Source: CAYMEV01 sp964389675 [NCBI: uncultured Candidatus Sumerlaeota bacterium] (GTDB taxonomy: Bacteria > CAYMEV01). Taken from it: DNA of 47,579 nt. The notes under the pieces were generated by a model. That model was not told where the DNA came from. It saw only the letters and a program-made list of their open reading frames with translations, and searched no databases. Each line of letters starts with the position of its first letter. Positions within the stretch are counted from its first letter, which is position 1. Location: contig CAYMEV010000009.1 of the NCBI GenBank assembly GCA_964389675.1, positions 1 through 47,579 on the forward strand. The letters run 5' to 3'. Positions 39,709 through 47,579 of the stretch are shown in pieces. The translations under genes and the position numbers were made by a program.

Positions 39709-40308
39709 ATGAAAAGCTCTATTTCCCTATTATTGATTATGATCCTGTCAATAGGCCTTATCTATTGCGCCAAAGATAAAATAGATTATCAGGTAAGGCT
39801 GGATAAGATAAAAAAGCTTAAACAAACCGATGAACAGGCATATATATCACATTTAAGCAGTCTTTTAAAAGCAATTGAAAAGGAGAACCCTGTTTATGAT
39901 GAAGCACTGAACCTGCTCGTAAATCAGCTGATAGAGAATGCCAGGGAGTGGGAGGATATGGGCAGATACAGTGAAGCAGCTGATATTTATCTTCAGGCTG
40001 GCAGAATGAACAGGGATAATCAGAAGCTTAAGGAGTTATACAGCAGGGCAAAAGCTTATGAGGACCTGACACTGGAAGATTTCAACAGGATACTTATAGG
40101 AATGACAAACATTGATCTGCACAAGATTGCCGGCAACCCGTATAAAATAGAGACCATGACAGATGATAAGGATAATACGATACATGAGTACCACTTTCTC
40201 ACTAAGGCTAATCAGTGGGATAGCGTTGTAATAACACTTGATGAAGACCTTAAGGTAATTGACAAAAAATATCCTGAAATTCAAAATGCAGAAGAGCAAA
40301 AGGAGTAA
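39709..40308 (+). CDS. Lipoprotein with TPR-like helices and a BamE/SmpA-like C-terminus
   Basis: 199 residues. Lipoprotein signal with lipobox LIYC (Cys at about residue 20). The middle (about 35-120) is helical with TPR-like character (LNLLVNQLIENAREWEDMGR, YSEAADIYLQAGRM). The C-terminal part (about 126-190) resembles BamE/SmpA: FNRILIGMTNIDLHKIAGNP, then a YHF strand and DSVVITLDEDLKVIDK. BamE is a small outer-membrane assembly lipoprotein; fusion to helical repeats is unusual and the role may differ. Lies five bases from gcvT and may share its transcript. Confidence 0.7.
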   Translation: MKSSISLLLIMILSIGLIYCAKDKIDYQVRLDKIKKLKQTDEQAYISHLSSLLKAIEKENPVYDEALNLLVNQLIENAREWEDMGRYSEAADIYLQAGRMNRDNQKLKELYSRAKAYEDLTLEDFNRILIGMTNIDLHKIAGNPYKIETMTDDKDNTIHEYHFLTKANQWDSVVITLDEDLKVIDKKYPEIQNAEEQKE

Positions 40309-40312
40309 TTAT

Positions 40313-41398
40313 ATGAAAAAAACACCATTATATGATGAACATGTAACATTAGGGGCCAAGATCATACATTTCGGAGACTGGCTAATGCCTGTATCCTACA
40401 GCTCAATGGTTGAGGAGCACGTAAACGTAAGAAAGAACGTGGGTCTTTTTGATGTAAGCCATATGGGGGAATTTATTGTTTCAGGAAATAAAGCTCTGGA
40501 ATACCTCAACTATTATACACCAAACAGTGTTCATAAACTTAAGATTGGCAGGGCGCATTATACGAACCTTCTCAGGACTGATGGCACAATTGTTGATGAC
40601 CTTCTTATCTACAGGCTTGGCGAAGATACCTACCTTCTTGTCGTAAACGCTCTTAATATTGACAAGGATTTTGATTATCTGAAGAAAAACCTTTATGAAG
40701 GTGTAGAGCTGGTCAATAAAAGCGATGAATATTCTCAGATAGCAGTTCAGGGAAGGCATGCTGTAAAGATAATAGAGAAGATAACCGGGAAAGACCTGTC
40801 AGAGATGAAGCTTTTCAGCTTTTTTATGTTTGACCATGAAGGCAGTGAGCTGCTTATATCAAGAACGGGCTATACAGGCGAAGATGGATTTGAAATATAT
40901 ATGCCTCCCAGGGTAGCTGTAAAGATCTGGAATATGGTAATGAAAACAGGCAGTGATTATAATATCTGCGCATGCGGACTGGGAGCCAGGGATTCTTTAA
41001 GGCTGGAAGCCGGGCTTCCCCTTTACGGTAATGACCTTGATGATACTACCACACCTATTGAAGCTGATCTGTCATGGATAGTAAAGTTTAAGAAGGATGA
41101 TTTCGCCGGCAGGGGTATACTGAAAAAACAGCATGACGAAGGCACCAGCAGGATACTTACAGGAATCGAGATACTTGAAAAAGCAATTCCACGGCAGGGC
41201 TACAGGATGTTCATAGATGAAAAAGAGGTCGGAGTAATTACAAGCGGTACAAAAAGCCCGTACACGAACAAATCTATTGCAATGGGCTATATAATTCCCG
41301 AACTGAACACCCTGGACAAAGAAGTGCAGGTACAGGTAAGGAACAAATTCGCAGAAGGTAAGATAGTGAAAAAGACCTTCTTTGAAAGGGATTATTAA
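40313..41398 (+). CDS. gcvT: Glycine cleavage system T protein (aminomethyltransferase)
   Basis: 361 residues from ATG 40313 with AAAGGAGTAA before it; a longer frame from 40259 lies in the upstream gene. Transfers the methylene group from the aminomethyl-lipoyl arm of GcvH to tetrahydrofolate, releasing ammonia. Motifs: KTPLYDEHVTLGAKIIHFGD, SMVEEHVNVRKNVGLFDVSH, YTNLLRTDGTIVDDLLIYR, AVQGRHAVKI, RTGYTGEDGFEIYMPP, ARDSLRLEAGLPLYGNDLD and a C-terminal VGVITSGTKSPYTNKSIAMG. Heads the T-H-PA-PB cluster. Confidence 0.96.
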   Translation: MKKTPLYDEHVTLGAKIIHFGDWLMPVSYSSMVEEHVNVRKNVGLFDVSHMGEFIVSGNKALEYLNYYTPNSVHKLKIGRAHYTNLLRTDGTIVDDLLIYRLGEDTYLLVVNALNIDKDFDYLKKNLYEGVELVNKSDEYSQIAVQGRHAVKIIEKITGKDLSEMKLFSFFMFDHEGSELLISRTGYTGEDGFEIYMPPRVAVKIWNMVMKTGSDYNICACGLGARDSLRLEAGLPLYGNDLDDTTTPIEADLSWIVKFKKDDFAGRGILKKQHDEGTSRILTGIEILEKAIPRQGYRMFIDEKEVGVITSGTKSPYTNKSIAMGYIIPELNTLDKEVQVQVRNKFAEGKIVKKTFFERDY

Positions 41399-41477
41399 AA
41401 AAAATAACTTGATTTAATTAGAATTTTATTTATTTATTTTTTAAAATTATAAAACCGAAAAACAGGAGGTAAGAACA

Positions 41478-41867
41478 TTGAATAAAAAGGAATATAAATA
41501 CACAGAAACGCATGAATGGGTAAAAATCGATGGTAAATCTTGCATCGTCGGTATTACTGATTATGCACAGGATCAGCTCGAAGAGGTAACACTTATTGAA
41601 TTCCCTGATGAAGCATCTGAGGTTGAACAATTTGAAAAGACAGGCATTGTGATCGAATCCCACAAGAATGTTAACGATGTCAACTCACCCCTTTCCGGGA
41701 ATATGACGGAATTCAATACAGAACTTGAGGACTCTCCAGAGCTTATTAACCAGAGTCCTTATCAGAAGGGATGGATATATAAAATGGAATTATCTGATCC
41801 TGATGAGATAGATAATCTCATGTCATTTGAAGAATATGAAGCATTTGTAAAAGAAGAAATGGAATAG
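41478..41867 (+). CDS. gcvH: Glycine cleavage system H protein (lipoyl carrier)
   Basis: 129 residues. Carries the lipoyl group on Lys63 in ESHKNVNDVNSPLSG, which shuttles aminomethyl between GcvP and GcvT and is reoxidised by dihydrolipoamide dehydrogenase. THEWVKIDGKSCIVGITDYA and the ...NQSPYQKGWIYKM element are typical. It begins with TTG (41478) after a strong AGGAGGT, not with ATG. A gap of 79 bases from gcvT (AT-rich, 41399-41460) may hold a weak secondary promoter. No L-protein (lpd) gene is in the window. Confidence 0.95.
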   Translation: MNKKEYKYTETHEWVKIDGKSCIVGITDYAQDQLEEVTLIEFPDEASEVEQFEKTGIVIESHKNVNDVNSPLSGNMTEFNTELEDSPELINQSPYQKGWIYKMELSDPDEIDNLMSFEEYEAFVKEEME

Positions 41868-41870
41868 TAT

Positions 41871-43226
41871 ATGGATTATACAACTCACTCCAAGGAAACA
41901 ATAGAGCATCTTCTTGATAAAATTGGCAAGAGCTCTATCCAGGAGCTCTTTGCATCAATTCCCGAAAGTATAAAAGCAAAGCACCCGCCATTTGACAAAC
42001 CCGGGTCAACTGAACAGGACCTGCTGGAATACTTTTCAAAACTCAGCCAAAAGAACAATATATGCAATTCTGTCTTTATCGGGGGAGGAGCATATAATCA
42101 CTATGCTCCTTCAGTGATAAACCATATTATATCCAGAGCTGAATTTCAGACCGCATATACCCCCTATCAGGCAGAAGTCAGCCAGGGCACACTGCAGACC
42201 ATTTTCGAGTTTCAGAGTATCATGGCAGACCTGACAGGCATGGAGATTTCAAACGCAAGCATGTATGACGGAGCTTCCAGCGCCGCTGAAGCAGTCCTTA
42301 TGGCTCACCGGCTTTCAAAAAGAAAAAAGAGCGAGTTCCTTATATCAAAATTTATGCACCCCGAATATATTGAGACCATCAGGACATATACACATCATTT
42401 AGGACTGAAGATGAGGTTTATGGATATCGACAAGGATGGCAGGATATCAGAAGATTTCCTGAAAAACACGGACTGGGACAATATTTTCGCTGTTATCTAC
42501 CAAAGCCCCAATTTTTATGGAATACTGGAAGACCATCAGATGATATCATCCTATGTCAGGGATATTGAAAGGGCTTATTCAATCTGCATAATAAATGAAA
42601 TAAGCTCACTTGGCATTCTGGAACCCCCGGGTGCTTTCGGCATAGACATAACTGCCGGCGAAGCCCAGGCACTTGGGCTGCCTCTTTCCTATGGCGGCCC
42701 CTATTTAGGCTTTCTTGCAACTAAACTTGATTATGTCAGAGAAGTGCCAGGAAGATTGGTAGGAGCAACTAATGATGCTGACGGGAACAGAGGATTCGTC
42801 CTTACCCTTGCAACAAGAGAACAGCATATAAGAAGGGAAAATGCAACTTCAAATATATGCACAAATCAGGCACTGTGTGCGCTGAGCGCTCTGATATACA
42901 TCGCCATGCTTGGAAATAACGGCCTTTATGACGCTTCATACCAGTCATTCCAGAAAGCAGGCTATTTAAGAGAGCTTCTCGCCTCAGTACCCGGCATAAA
43001 TATCCCCTATAAGGGTGCAATATACAATGAATTTGTCTACAGCACAGGAGATAAGGATGCCTCAGCAGTAATTGAAGCTATGGAGAAAAGGGGCGTATAT
43101 GCAGGGATTCCCCTCTCAAAATTTGACAGAAGCGCTGGAAATTTAATCCTGACAGCAGTAACGGAAAACAATACTGCAGAAGAGATTGAATACTATGCCA
43201 GCTGTCTTAAGGAGGTGCTTCAATGA
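41871..43226 (+). CDS. gcvPA: Glycine dehydrogenase (decarboxylating) subunit 1
   Basis: 451 residues. N-terminal half of the split P protein, a PLP-dependent decarboxylase that moves the aminomethyl group of glycine to lipoylated GcvH. Motifs: CNSVFIGGGAYNHYAPSVIN, YTPYQAEVSQGTLQTIFEFQ, MYDGASSAAEAVLMA, YGGPYLGFLATK, LVGATNDADGNRGFVLTL and ATSNICTNQALCAL. The split into two genes is common in anaerobes and Gram-positives. Begins three bases after gcvH and overlaps gcvPB by ATGA. Confidence 0.96.
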   Translation: MDYTTHSKETIEHLLDKIGKSSIQELFASIPESIKAKHPPFDKPGSTEQDLLEYFSKLSQKNNICNSVFIGGGAYNHYAPSVINHIISRAEFQTAYTPYQAEVSQGTLQTIFEFQSIMADLTGMEISNASMYDGASSAAEAVLMAHRLSKRKKSEFLISKFMHPEYIETIRTYTHHLGLKMRFMDIDKDGRISEDFLKNTDWDNIFAVIYQSPNFYGILEDHQMISSYVRDIERAYSICIINEISSLGILEPPGAFGIDITAGEAQALGLPLSYGGPYLGFLATKLDYVREVPGRLVGATNDADGNRGFVLTLATREQHIRRENATSNICTNQALCALSALIYIAMLGNNGLYDASYQSFQKAGYLRELLASVPGINIPYKGAIYNEFVYSTGDKDASAVIEAMEKRGVYAGIPLSKFDRSAGNLILTAVTENNTAEEIEYYASCLKEVLQ

Positions 43227-44716
43227 AAAAGAACAGGATAAAAAAATACTATGTAATCAATGAACCCTTATTAAAGGATATTGATAATGCTGGATGCAAG
43301 GGCTTTTCATTAAAAAAACTGGATATTTCTGAAGAGAAGCAATCTTCAACATCATCAATACCTTCACATCTTCTAAGGAAAACCAAGCCTGGCATCCCTT
43401 CATTAAGTGAGGTTCAGGTAGTAAGGCATTTCACCAGGCTTTCCAAGCAGAATTACTCAATTGAGGATGGGATCTTCCCTCTCGGAAGCTGCACGATGAA
43501 GTATAATCCCAAGATTAATAGCGATATAGCAAATATGCCGGGATTTGCAAAGCTTCACCCCTACAGCAGCGCATCCTGCTCGCAGGGTGCTCTAAAGGCG
43601 ATGTATGAACTGAAAATGGAGCTTATGCATATTACAGGGCTTGCAGACTGCTCCCTGATGCCAAATGCCGGGGCACATGGCGAACTTGTAGGAATGAAGC
43701 TTATCAAGGCATATTTTGAGGCAAAGAATGAAGAAAGGAATATAGTCCTCATACCTGATACAGCACATGGAACAAATCCCAGCAGTGCCCACCTTGCCGG
43801 ATTTAAGGCAAAAGAGATCAAATCCTCAAAGGCAGGATACCTGGATGTGGAAACCATAAAAAAGTATCTCAGCAGGGATGTGGCCGGCCTTATGGTAACA
43901 AATCCGAACACCCTCGGTATATTTGAGAGGGATATCAGAAAGATAGCAGACCTTCTGCACGAGAATGATTCCCTGCTCTATATCGACGGGGCAAACATTA
44001 ATGCAATACTGGGCAGGGCCAGGTTCTCTGATATGGGAGCTGATGTAATCCACTTAAACCTTCACAAGACTTTCTCCACTCCCCATGGAGGAGGAGGCCC
44101 CGGAGCAGGCCCTATCTGCGTATCAGAAAGGCTTAAACCTTTCCTGCCTGTCCCTAATGTATCATATAATAAAGAAAAGGACCTTTACTTCCTGGATCAT
44201 GACTACCCGGGAAGCATAGGCAGGGTAAGGGCTTATTACGGAAATTTCGCCGTCCTGATAAGGGCCCTTGTATATATAAAAATGCTCGGAGAAGAAGGCT
44301 TAAGGAATGTTTCAGGTATTGCAACACTGAATGCAAACTATATAAAAAAGATGCTGAAAGGGTATTACTTTCTCCCATATGAGGAAGAAACCCTCCATGA
44401 AGCAGTATTCTCCTATAAGCTTCAGAAGGACAGGGGCATAAAGGTATCCGATATAGCCAAGGCTATAATTGACAAGGGATTCCACCCACCAACAATTTCA
44501 TTCCCCCTGGTCGTCCATGGTGCTTTAATGATAGAACCCACAGAAACTGAAAGTCTGGAGGAGCTTGACGGATTTATTAATGCTCTTATTGAGATAGCAA
44601 ATGAGATAGAAGAAGACCCCTCAAAGGCTCAGAATGCTCCGCAGAACGCACCTGCAAAAAGGCTCGATGAGGTAACTGCAGCTAAAAACCCGGTACTAAC
44701 CTGGAATTATCTATAG
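43223..44716 (+). CDS. gcvPB: Glycine dehydrogenase (decarboxylating) subunit 2
   Basis: 497 residues. C-terminal half of the split P protein with the PLP-binding Lys282 in NLHKTFSTPHGGGGPGAGP. Further motifs: FPLGSCTMKYNPKIN, LMPNAGAHGELVGM, DTAHGTNPSSAHLAG, MVTNPNTLGIFE and DGANINAILGRA. Together with gcvPA it forms the working heterotetramer. The C-terminus has an Ala/Pro/Asn tract (AQNAPQNAPAK). Overlaps gcvPA by four bases; a hairpin lies ten bases after the stop. Confidence 0.96.
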   Translation: MKKNRIKKYYVINEPLLKDIDNAGCKGFSLKKLDISEEKQSSTSSIPSHLLRKTKPGIPSLSEVQVVRHFTRLSKQNYSIEDGIFPLGSCTMKYNPKINSDIANMPGFAKLHPYSSASCSQGALKAMYELKMELMHITGLADCSLMPNAGAHGELVGMKLIKAYFEAKNEERNIVLIPDTAHGTNPSSAHLAGFKAKEIKSSKAGYLDVETIKKYLSRDVAGLMVTNPNTLGIFERDIRKIADLLHENDSLLYIDGANINAILGRARFSDMGADVIHLNLHKTFSTPHGGGGPGAGPICVSERLKPFLPVPNVSYNKEKDLYFLDHDYPGSIGRVRAYYGNFAVLIRALVYIKMLGEEGLRNVSGIATLNANYIKKMLKGYYFLPYEEETLHEAVFSYKLQKDRGIKVSDIAKAIIDKGFHPPTISFPLVVHGALMIEPTETESLEELDGFINALIEIANEIEEDPSKAQNAPQNAPAKRLDEVTAAKNPVLTWNYL

Positions 44717-44725
44717 TATTAAACC

Positions 44726-44756
44726 AGGCACAGGGAAGATGATCTTCCCTGTGCCT
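44726..44756. terminator. Long hairpin between convergent genes, probable bidirectional terminator
   Basis: Perfect 14-bp stem (44726-44739 with 44743-44756) and a 3-base loop. No long T-run on either side (GCCATTTATT and GGTTTAAT). Sits between gcvPB and the minus-strand gene ending at 44766. Confidence 0.7.
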
Positions 44757-44765
44757 GCCATTTAT

Positions 44766-44987
44766 TCAGTCAGCAGCCCCATTTCCCCCGGATCCTTTAC
44801 TACGAATAGCCGAGACAAGTGAAGCTCCGGAGGCAAAACCAGCGGCAAAGATCCCGATAACATGGACAATCCGCGCTTCCTCACCTAAAAGGGCTACACT
44901 GCCCATTATACCAGCAAGAGCTGTCAATACTGCTGCAATTATCATTCTTTTCTGTCTGCTTATCATACTTTTATCTACATCCTCCAT
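44766..44987 (-). CDS. Small two-helix membrane protein
   Basis: 73 residues. Two predicted membrane helices (about 15-33, MIIAAVLTALAGIMGSVALL; about 42-61, VIGIFAAGFASGASLVSAI), a charged N-terminus and a Gly/Asn tail. Three bases separate it from the ASCH gene upstream, so they form one unit. No family recognised. Start at 44987 is supported by AGGA nine bases upstream; an internal ATG at residue 8, preceded by GGAGG, is an alternative. Confidence 0.55.
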   Translation of the reverse strand: MEDVDKSMISRQKRMIIAAVLTALAGIMGSVALLGEEARIVHVIGIFAAGFASGASLVSAIRSKGSGGNGAAD

Positions 44988-44990
44988 AAA

Positions 44991-45344
44991 TTATTCCTGC
45001 TTTTTCAGTTCAAAATAATAGGCTATAAATTCAAAATCATCATCAGGGTCAGAAAAATAATCAATATGATCCTCCCTGAATTCCTCAGCACTCCTGTTTG
45101 TCTCACCACGCCAGAGCCTCTCGGGAATCCTGTTCCACCTGCATAATTCCATTCCTGTGATCCTTATAATGCATCTCGGCCTTTTTTGCAGGTCATAGAC
45201 CATATACTCCTCTCCAACAACCAGCGCACTGTTGTATTCATCCTCATCATGCTCTATATCCCCTGCATTTGCAACACTTGCCGTCTTTTCCCCCTGGATG
45301 ATCTGCTCAACAAGATGGTCTGAAACAAACTGTATCCTTTTCAT
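44991..45344 (-). CDS. ASCH-domain protein
   Basis: 117 residues. The sequence follows the ASCH/PUA-like pattern: FVSDHLVEQIIQGEKTASVA at the start, VGEEYMVYDLQKRPRCIIRI in the middle (ASCH core strand), LWRGETNRSAEEFREDHIDY and a closing FELKK. ASCH domains bind RNA or hydrolyse modified nucleosides such as N4-acetylcytidine; some sit near translation or defence genes. The presence of a nearby CRISPR array may be chance. GGAGAAG lies before the ATG. Confidence 0.8.
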   Translation of the reverse strand: MKRIQFVSDHLVEQIIQGEKTASVANAGDIEHDEDEYNSALVVGEEYMVYDLQKRPRCIIRITGMELCRWNRIPERLWRGETNRSAEEFREDHIDYFSDPDDDFEFIAYYFELKKQE

Positions 45345-45506
45345 ATCTTCTCCAGTATTCTTTCACTGAATTTATCTTTTTTCTGCATTTAATCCAGGAA
45401 TAGCAGAAATATAAAAGCTTATCATAATGGTTTCTGGTACCCATTATTTCTTCCATGTCAAAGCTTTAATGACATAGCTATTTATAATATGATAAAGAAT
45501 ATATCT

Positions 45507-45523
45507 TTGCCAGTTACTGGCAA
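45507..45523. repeat. Inverted repeat beside the array
   Basis: TTGCCAG and CTGGCAA with a 3-base spacer, 70 bases from the first repeat at 45593. No T-run; role unknown. The rest of 45345-45592 holds no gene I can support. Confidence 0.3.
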
Positions 45524-45592
45524 TCTAAATCATTCAGGTTTATCTCTTAATGCCGGGCTTCTTAATGTATCCATTCTTGCCTGTATGTCACC

Positions 45593-47573
45593 CGGTTCAC
45601 CCCCACATGCGTGGGGAATATGCAAAGCTGATTGTGCAACCCATTTTTTCCTGCGGTTCACCCCCACATGCGTGGGGAATATGTATCAATATCCATCGCC
45701 CTGAACCAGTCTATCGGTTCACCCCCACATGCGTGGGGAATATGCGCCCGTGATTTTTTCGTCTATTTTCAATAACGGTTCACCCCCACATGCGTGGGGA
45801 ATATTCTGTCTTCAATATTCATAATTATTCACCCTCCGGTTCACCCCCACATGCGTGGGGAATATTAACCGTCATTGACTTTCTTGTCCGTGTCCTTCGG
45901 TTCACCCCCACATGCGTGGGGAATATGCTAACAATAAAGCAAACCTGTTGTAATTTTTCGGTTCACCCCCACATGCGTGGGGAATATTCTTGTATTTTCA
46001 GGTAATGCAACCCAAACACCGGTTCACCCCCACATGCGTGGGGAATATCTGATGACATCTCGCTCGTCTAATGGGATTATCGGTTCACCCCCACATGCGT
46101 GGGGAATATTATATATTGCGCGGTAACCTGGGCTTGACAAACGGTTCACCCCCACATGCGTGGGGAATATGCATCCTTAAATGTCTTATATACTTGTTTA
46201 TACGGTTCACCCCCACATGCGTGGGGAATATCTCCTGCCCGATGTCTTCTTTGTCGCTGATAACGGTTCACCCCCACATGCGTGGGGAATATAACAGTTC
46301 TATTGCAGACCCTATTACAGCATCCGGTTCACCCCCACATGCGTGGGGAATATAATATGAAATCGTCGTCTAAGTATAGCATATACGGTTCACCCCCACA
46401 TGCGTGGGGAATATATTAACAGCGCTCTCTATCGTTGCTATAATTGCGGTTCACCCCCACATGCGTGGGGAATATTAAAGAAACCCGGGATGACCCTGTT
46501 CTGGGTTCGGTTCACCCCCACATGCGTGGGGAATATTGTTATAGTAGCAATGAGCTTTGATGCTGTTGCGGTTCACCCCCACATGCGTGGGGAATATTTC
46601 GGCAGGCTCTTCAGATTCATCGGTGGCCTCGGTTCACCCCCACATGCGTGGGGAATATATACATTTCCCCTGATATAATAACCTGACTGTCGGTTCACCC
46701 CCACATGCGTGGGGAATATTTTTCGAAATAATCTTTAACCGGGTGGTATTGCGGTTCACCCCCACATGCGTGGGGAATATCTTTTAATCCTTTATCCTGT
46801 ATCCCTGTATCCCGGTTCACCCCCACATGCGTGGGGAATATTTAGTTAATCCAGCTGCCGGGTCGTAAAAGGGCGGTTCACCCCCACATGCGTGGGGAAT
46901 ATATCTCAATCTCAACAGTCAGCGTATGCTCGTCCGGTTCACCCCCACATGCGTGGGGAATATTCCCAGCATTACCTGCACAGACCGCAAGTGCACGGTT
47001 CACCCCCACATGCGTGGGGAATATTCAAACGCCGTTAAGTTCCAGCCCTCAGGTAACGGTTCACCCCCACATGCGTGGGGAATATCTGCAAGACCAGGAC
47101 GGCTATATCATAATTGACGGTTCACCCCCACATGCGTGGGGAATATTAATAACCACGCCAAAATTATATAAATGCTATCGGTTCACCCCCACATGCGTGG
47201 GGAATATATTTAATTTTGAAGAGGTTCAGGATGTAGGGGCGGTTCACCCCCACATGCGTGGGGAATATGCTATGAAGCTCAAAACTGAACTGGTCGCTTT
47301 CGGTTCACCCCCACATGCGTGGGGAATATGAAATGATACAGCCGTACCAGCTGGCAACGAAAGGTTCACCCCCACATGCGTGGGGAATATTTTGTTTTCT
47401 CAATAGCCTCTGGCTTTTTTAACGGTTCACCCCCACATGCGTGGGGAATATGAATCAATGTTTTCGGGGGAGTTTTAGCCTTGCGGTTCACCCCCACATG
47501 CGTGGGGAATATGTTATTCAGTCTCAACAGCACAGGGCTAATAACGGTTCACCCCCACATGCGTGGGGAATAT
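45593..47573 (-). CRISPR. Type I-E-like CRISPR array, 33 repeats in view, continuing past the right edge
   Basis: A 29-base repeat starts every 61 bases without exception from 45593 to 47545, so each of the 32 complete spacers in view is 32 bases. On the + strand it begins CGGTTCACCCCC and ends GTGGGGAATAT with a palindromic core (CCCCAC/GTGGGG); read on the minus strand it matches the type I-E consensus ending GGTGAACCG. By that orientation transcription runs right to left, so the leader and probably cas genes lie beyond 47579 and the oldest spacers are at 45593. All repeats are identical except that at 47362, where the first + base is A rather than C. No degenerate end repeat occurs at 45593. 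The spacers' targets are not identifiable here. Confidence 0.97.
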
Positions 47574-47579
47574 CAAAAA

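Noticed and set aside
40259-40312. Longer gcvT start
   Set aside because: Overlaps the end of the upstream lipoprotein gene; the ATG at 40313 has a good ribosome binding site and matches the GcvT start.
40200-40312. Glycine riboswitch before gcvT
   Set aside because: The region is coding sequence of the upstream gene and leaves five bases, so no aptamer can fit.
45489-47331. Long open frames across the CRISPR array giving repeated peptides such as PTCVGN and MRGEY
   Set aside because: They are translations of the repeat units, with spacers of no coding character and no ribosome binding sites.
1-47579. tRNA, rRNA, insertion sequences or prophage genes
   Set aside because: No tRNA T-loop/acceptor pattern, rRNA stretch, transposase or phage structural gene could be seen.

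Overview
The window looks like chromosomal DNA of a diderm (Gram-negative type), probably anaerobic, AT-rich bacterium. Evidence for a diderm is a predicted outer-membrane beta-barrel protein, several lipoprotein signal peptides with a lipobox cysteine, and a BamE-like lipoprotein. Evidence for anaerobic, energy-limited metabolism is a complete Rnf ferredoxin:NAD+ oxidoreductase operon and a split GcvPA/GcvPB glycine cleavage system. I cannot assign a phylum from sequence alone. There is no rRNA, tRNA, insertion sequence or phage gene that I can support, and no gap without a gene exceeds 300 bases.

Layout: (1) 1-4435, + strand: tail of an RsmB-like rRNA methyltransferase, a membrane-anchored PASTA protein, rpe, purH, an outer-membrane barrel protein and an alkyltransferase-like (ATL) protein. 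(2) 4594-5634: an exported thioredoxin-fold protein with three DUF5648-type repeats. (3) 5685-15157, - strand: one long probable operon read from right to left: a GT-C-like membrane protein, a YcaO-TPR protein, RseC, then rnfB-C-D-G-E-A. (4) 15248-20628, + strand: a NifB-like radical SAM protein, a protein with a possible RelA/SpoT-like core, a membrane-anchored coiled-coil protein, a U32 peptidase-family (RlhA/TrhP-type) protein and a HAM1/RdgB NTP pyrophosphatase. (5) 20659-24875, - strand: a molbindin, then a four-gene cluster (AlkP-superfamily membrane phosphodiesterase, 64-residue RHH-like protein, Oxa1-like membrane protein, APS-kinase-like protein). (6) 25096-36665: an exported-protein island with a DUF5648/DUF1566 protein, two DUF4384/DUF6600 paralogues, two tandem DUF4139-type paralogues, a lipoprotein and a subtilisin with P-domains. 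(7) 36752-44716: a SpoU methyltransferase, an RluA pseudouridine synthase, a second AlkP-superfamily protein, a TPR/BamE-like lipoprotein, and gcvT-gcvH-gcvPA-gcvPB. (8) 44766-45344: a small membrane protein and an ASCH-domain protein. (9) 45593-47573: a large type I-E-like CRISPR array of 33 repeats that runs off the right edge without cas genes in view.

How parts fit: Rnf couples reduced ferredoxin and NAD+ to an ion gradient, and glycine cleavage supplies NADH and methylene-THF. PurH uses formyl-THF, so the folate-linked genes are metabolically connected although not one operon. The island at 25-37 kb and the DUF5648 proteins suggest heavy investment in secreted or surface proteins. The most intriguing uncharacterised units are the AlkP/RHH/Oxa1-like/APS-kinase cluster, in which two different proteins end in the same short LGYL tail; the stand-alone NifB-like radical SAM protein in a window with no other nif gene; and the YcaO-TPR gene placed directly upstream of rseC-rnf.
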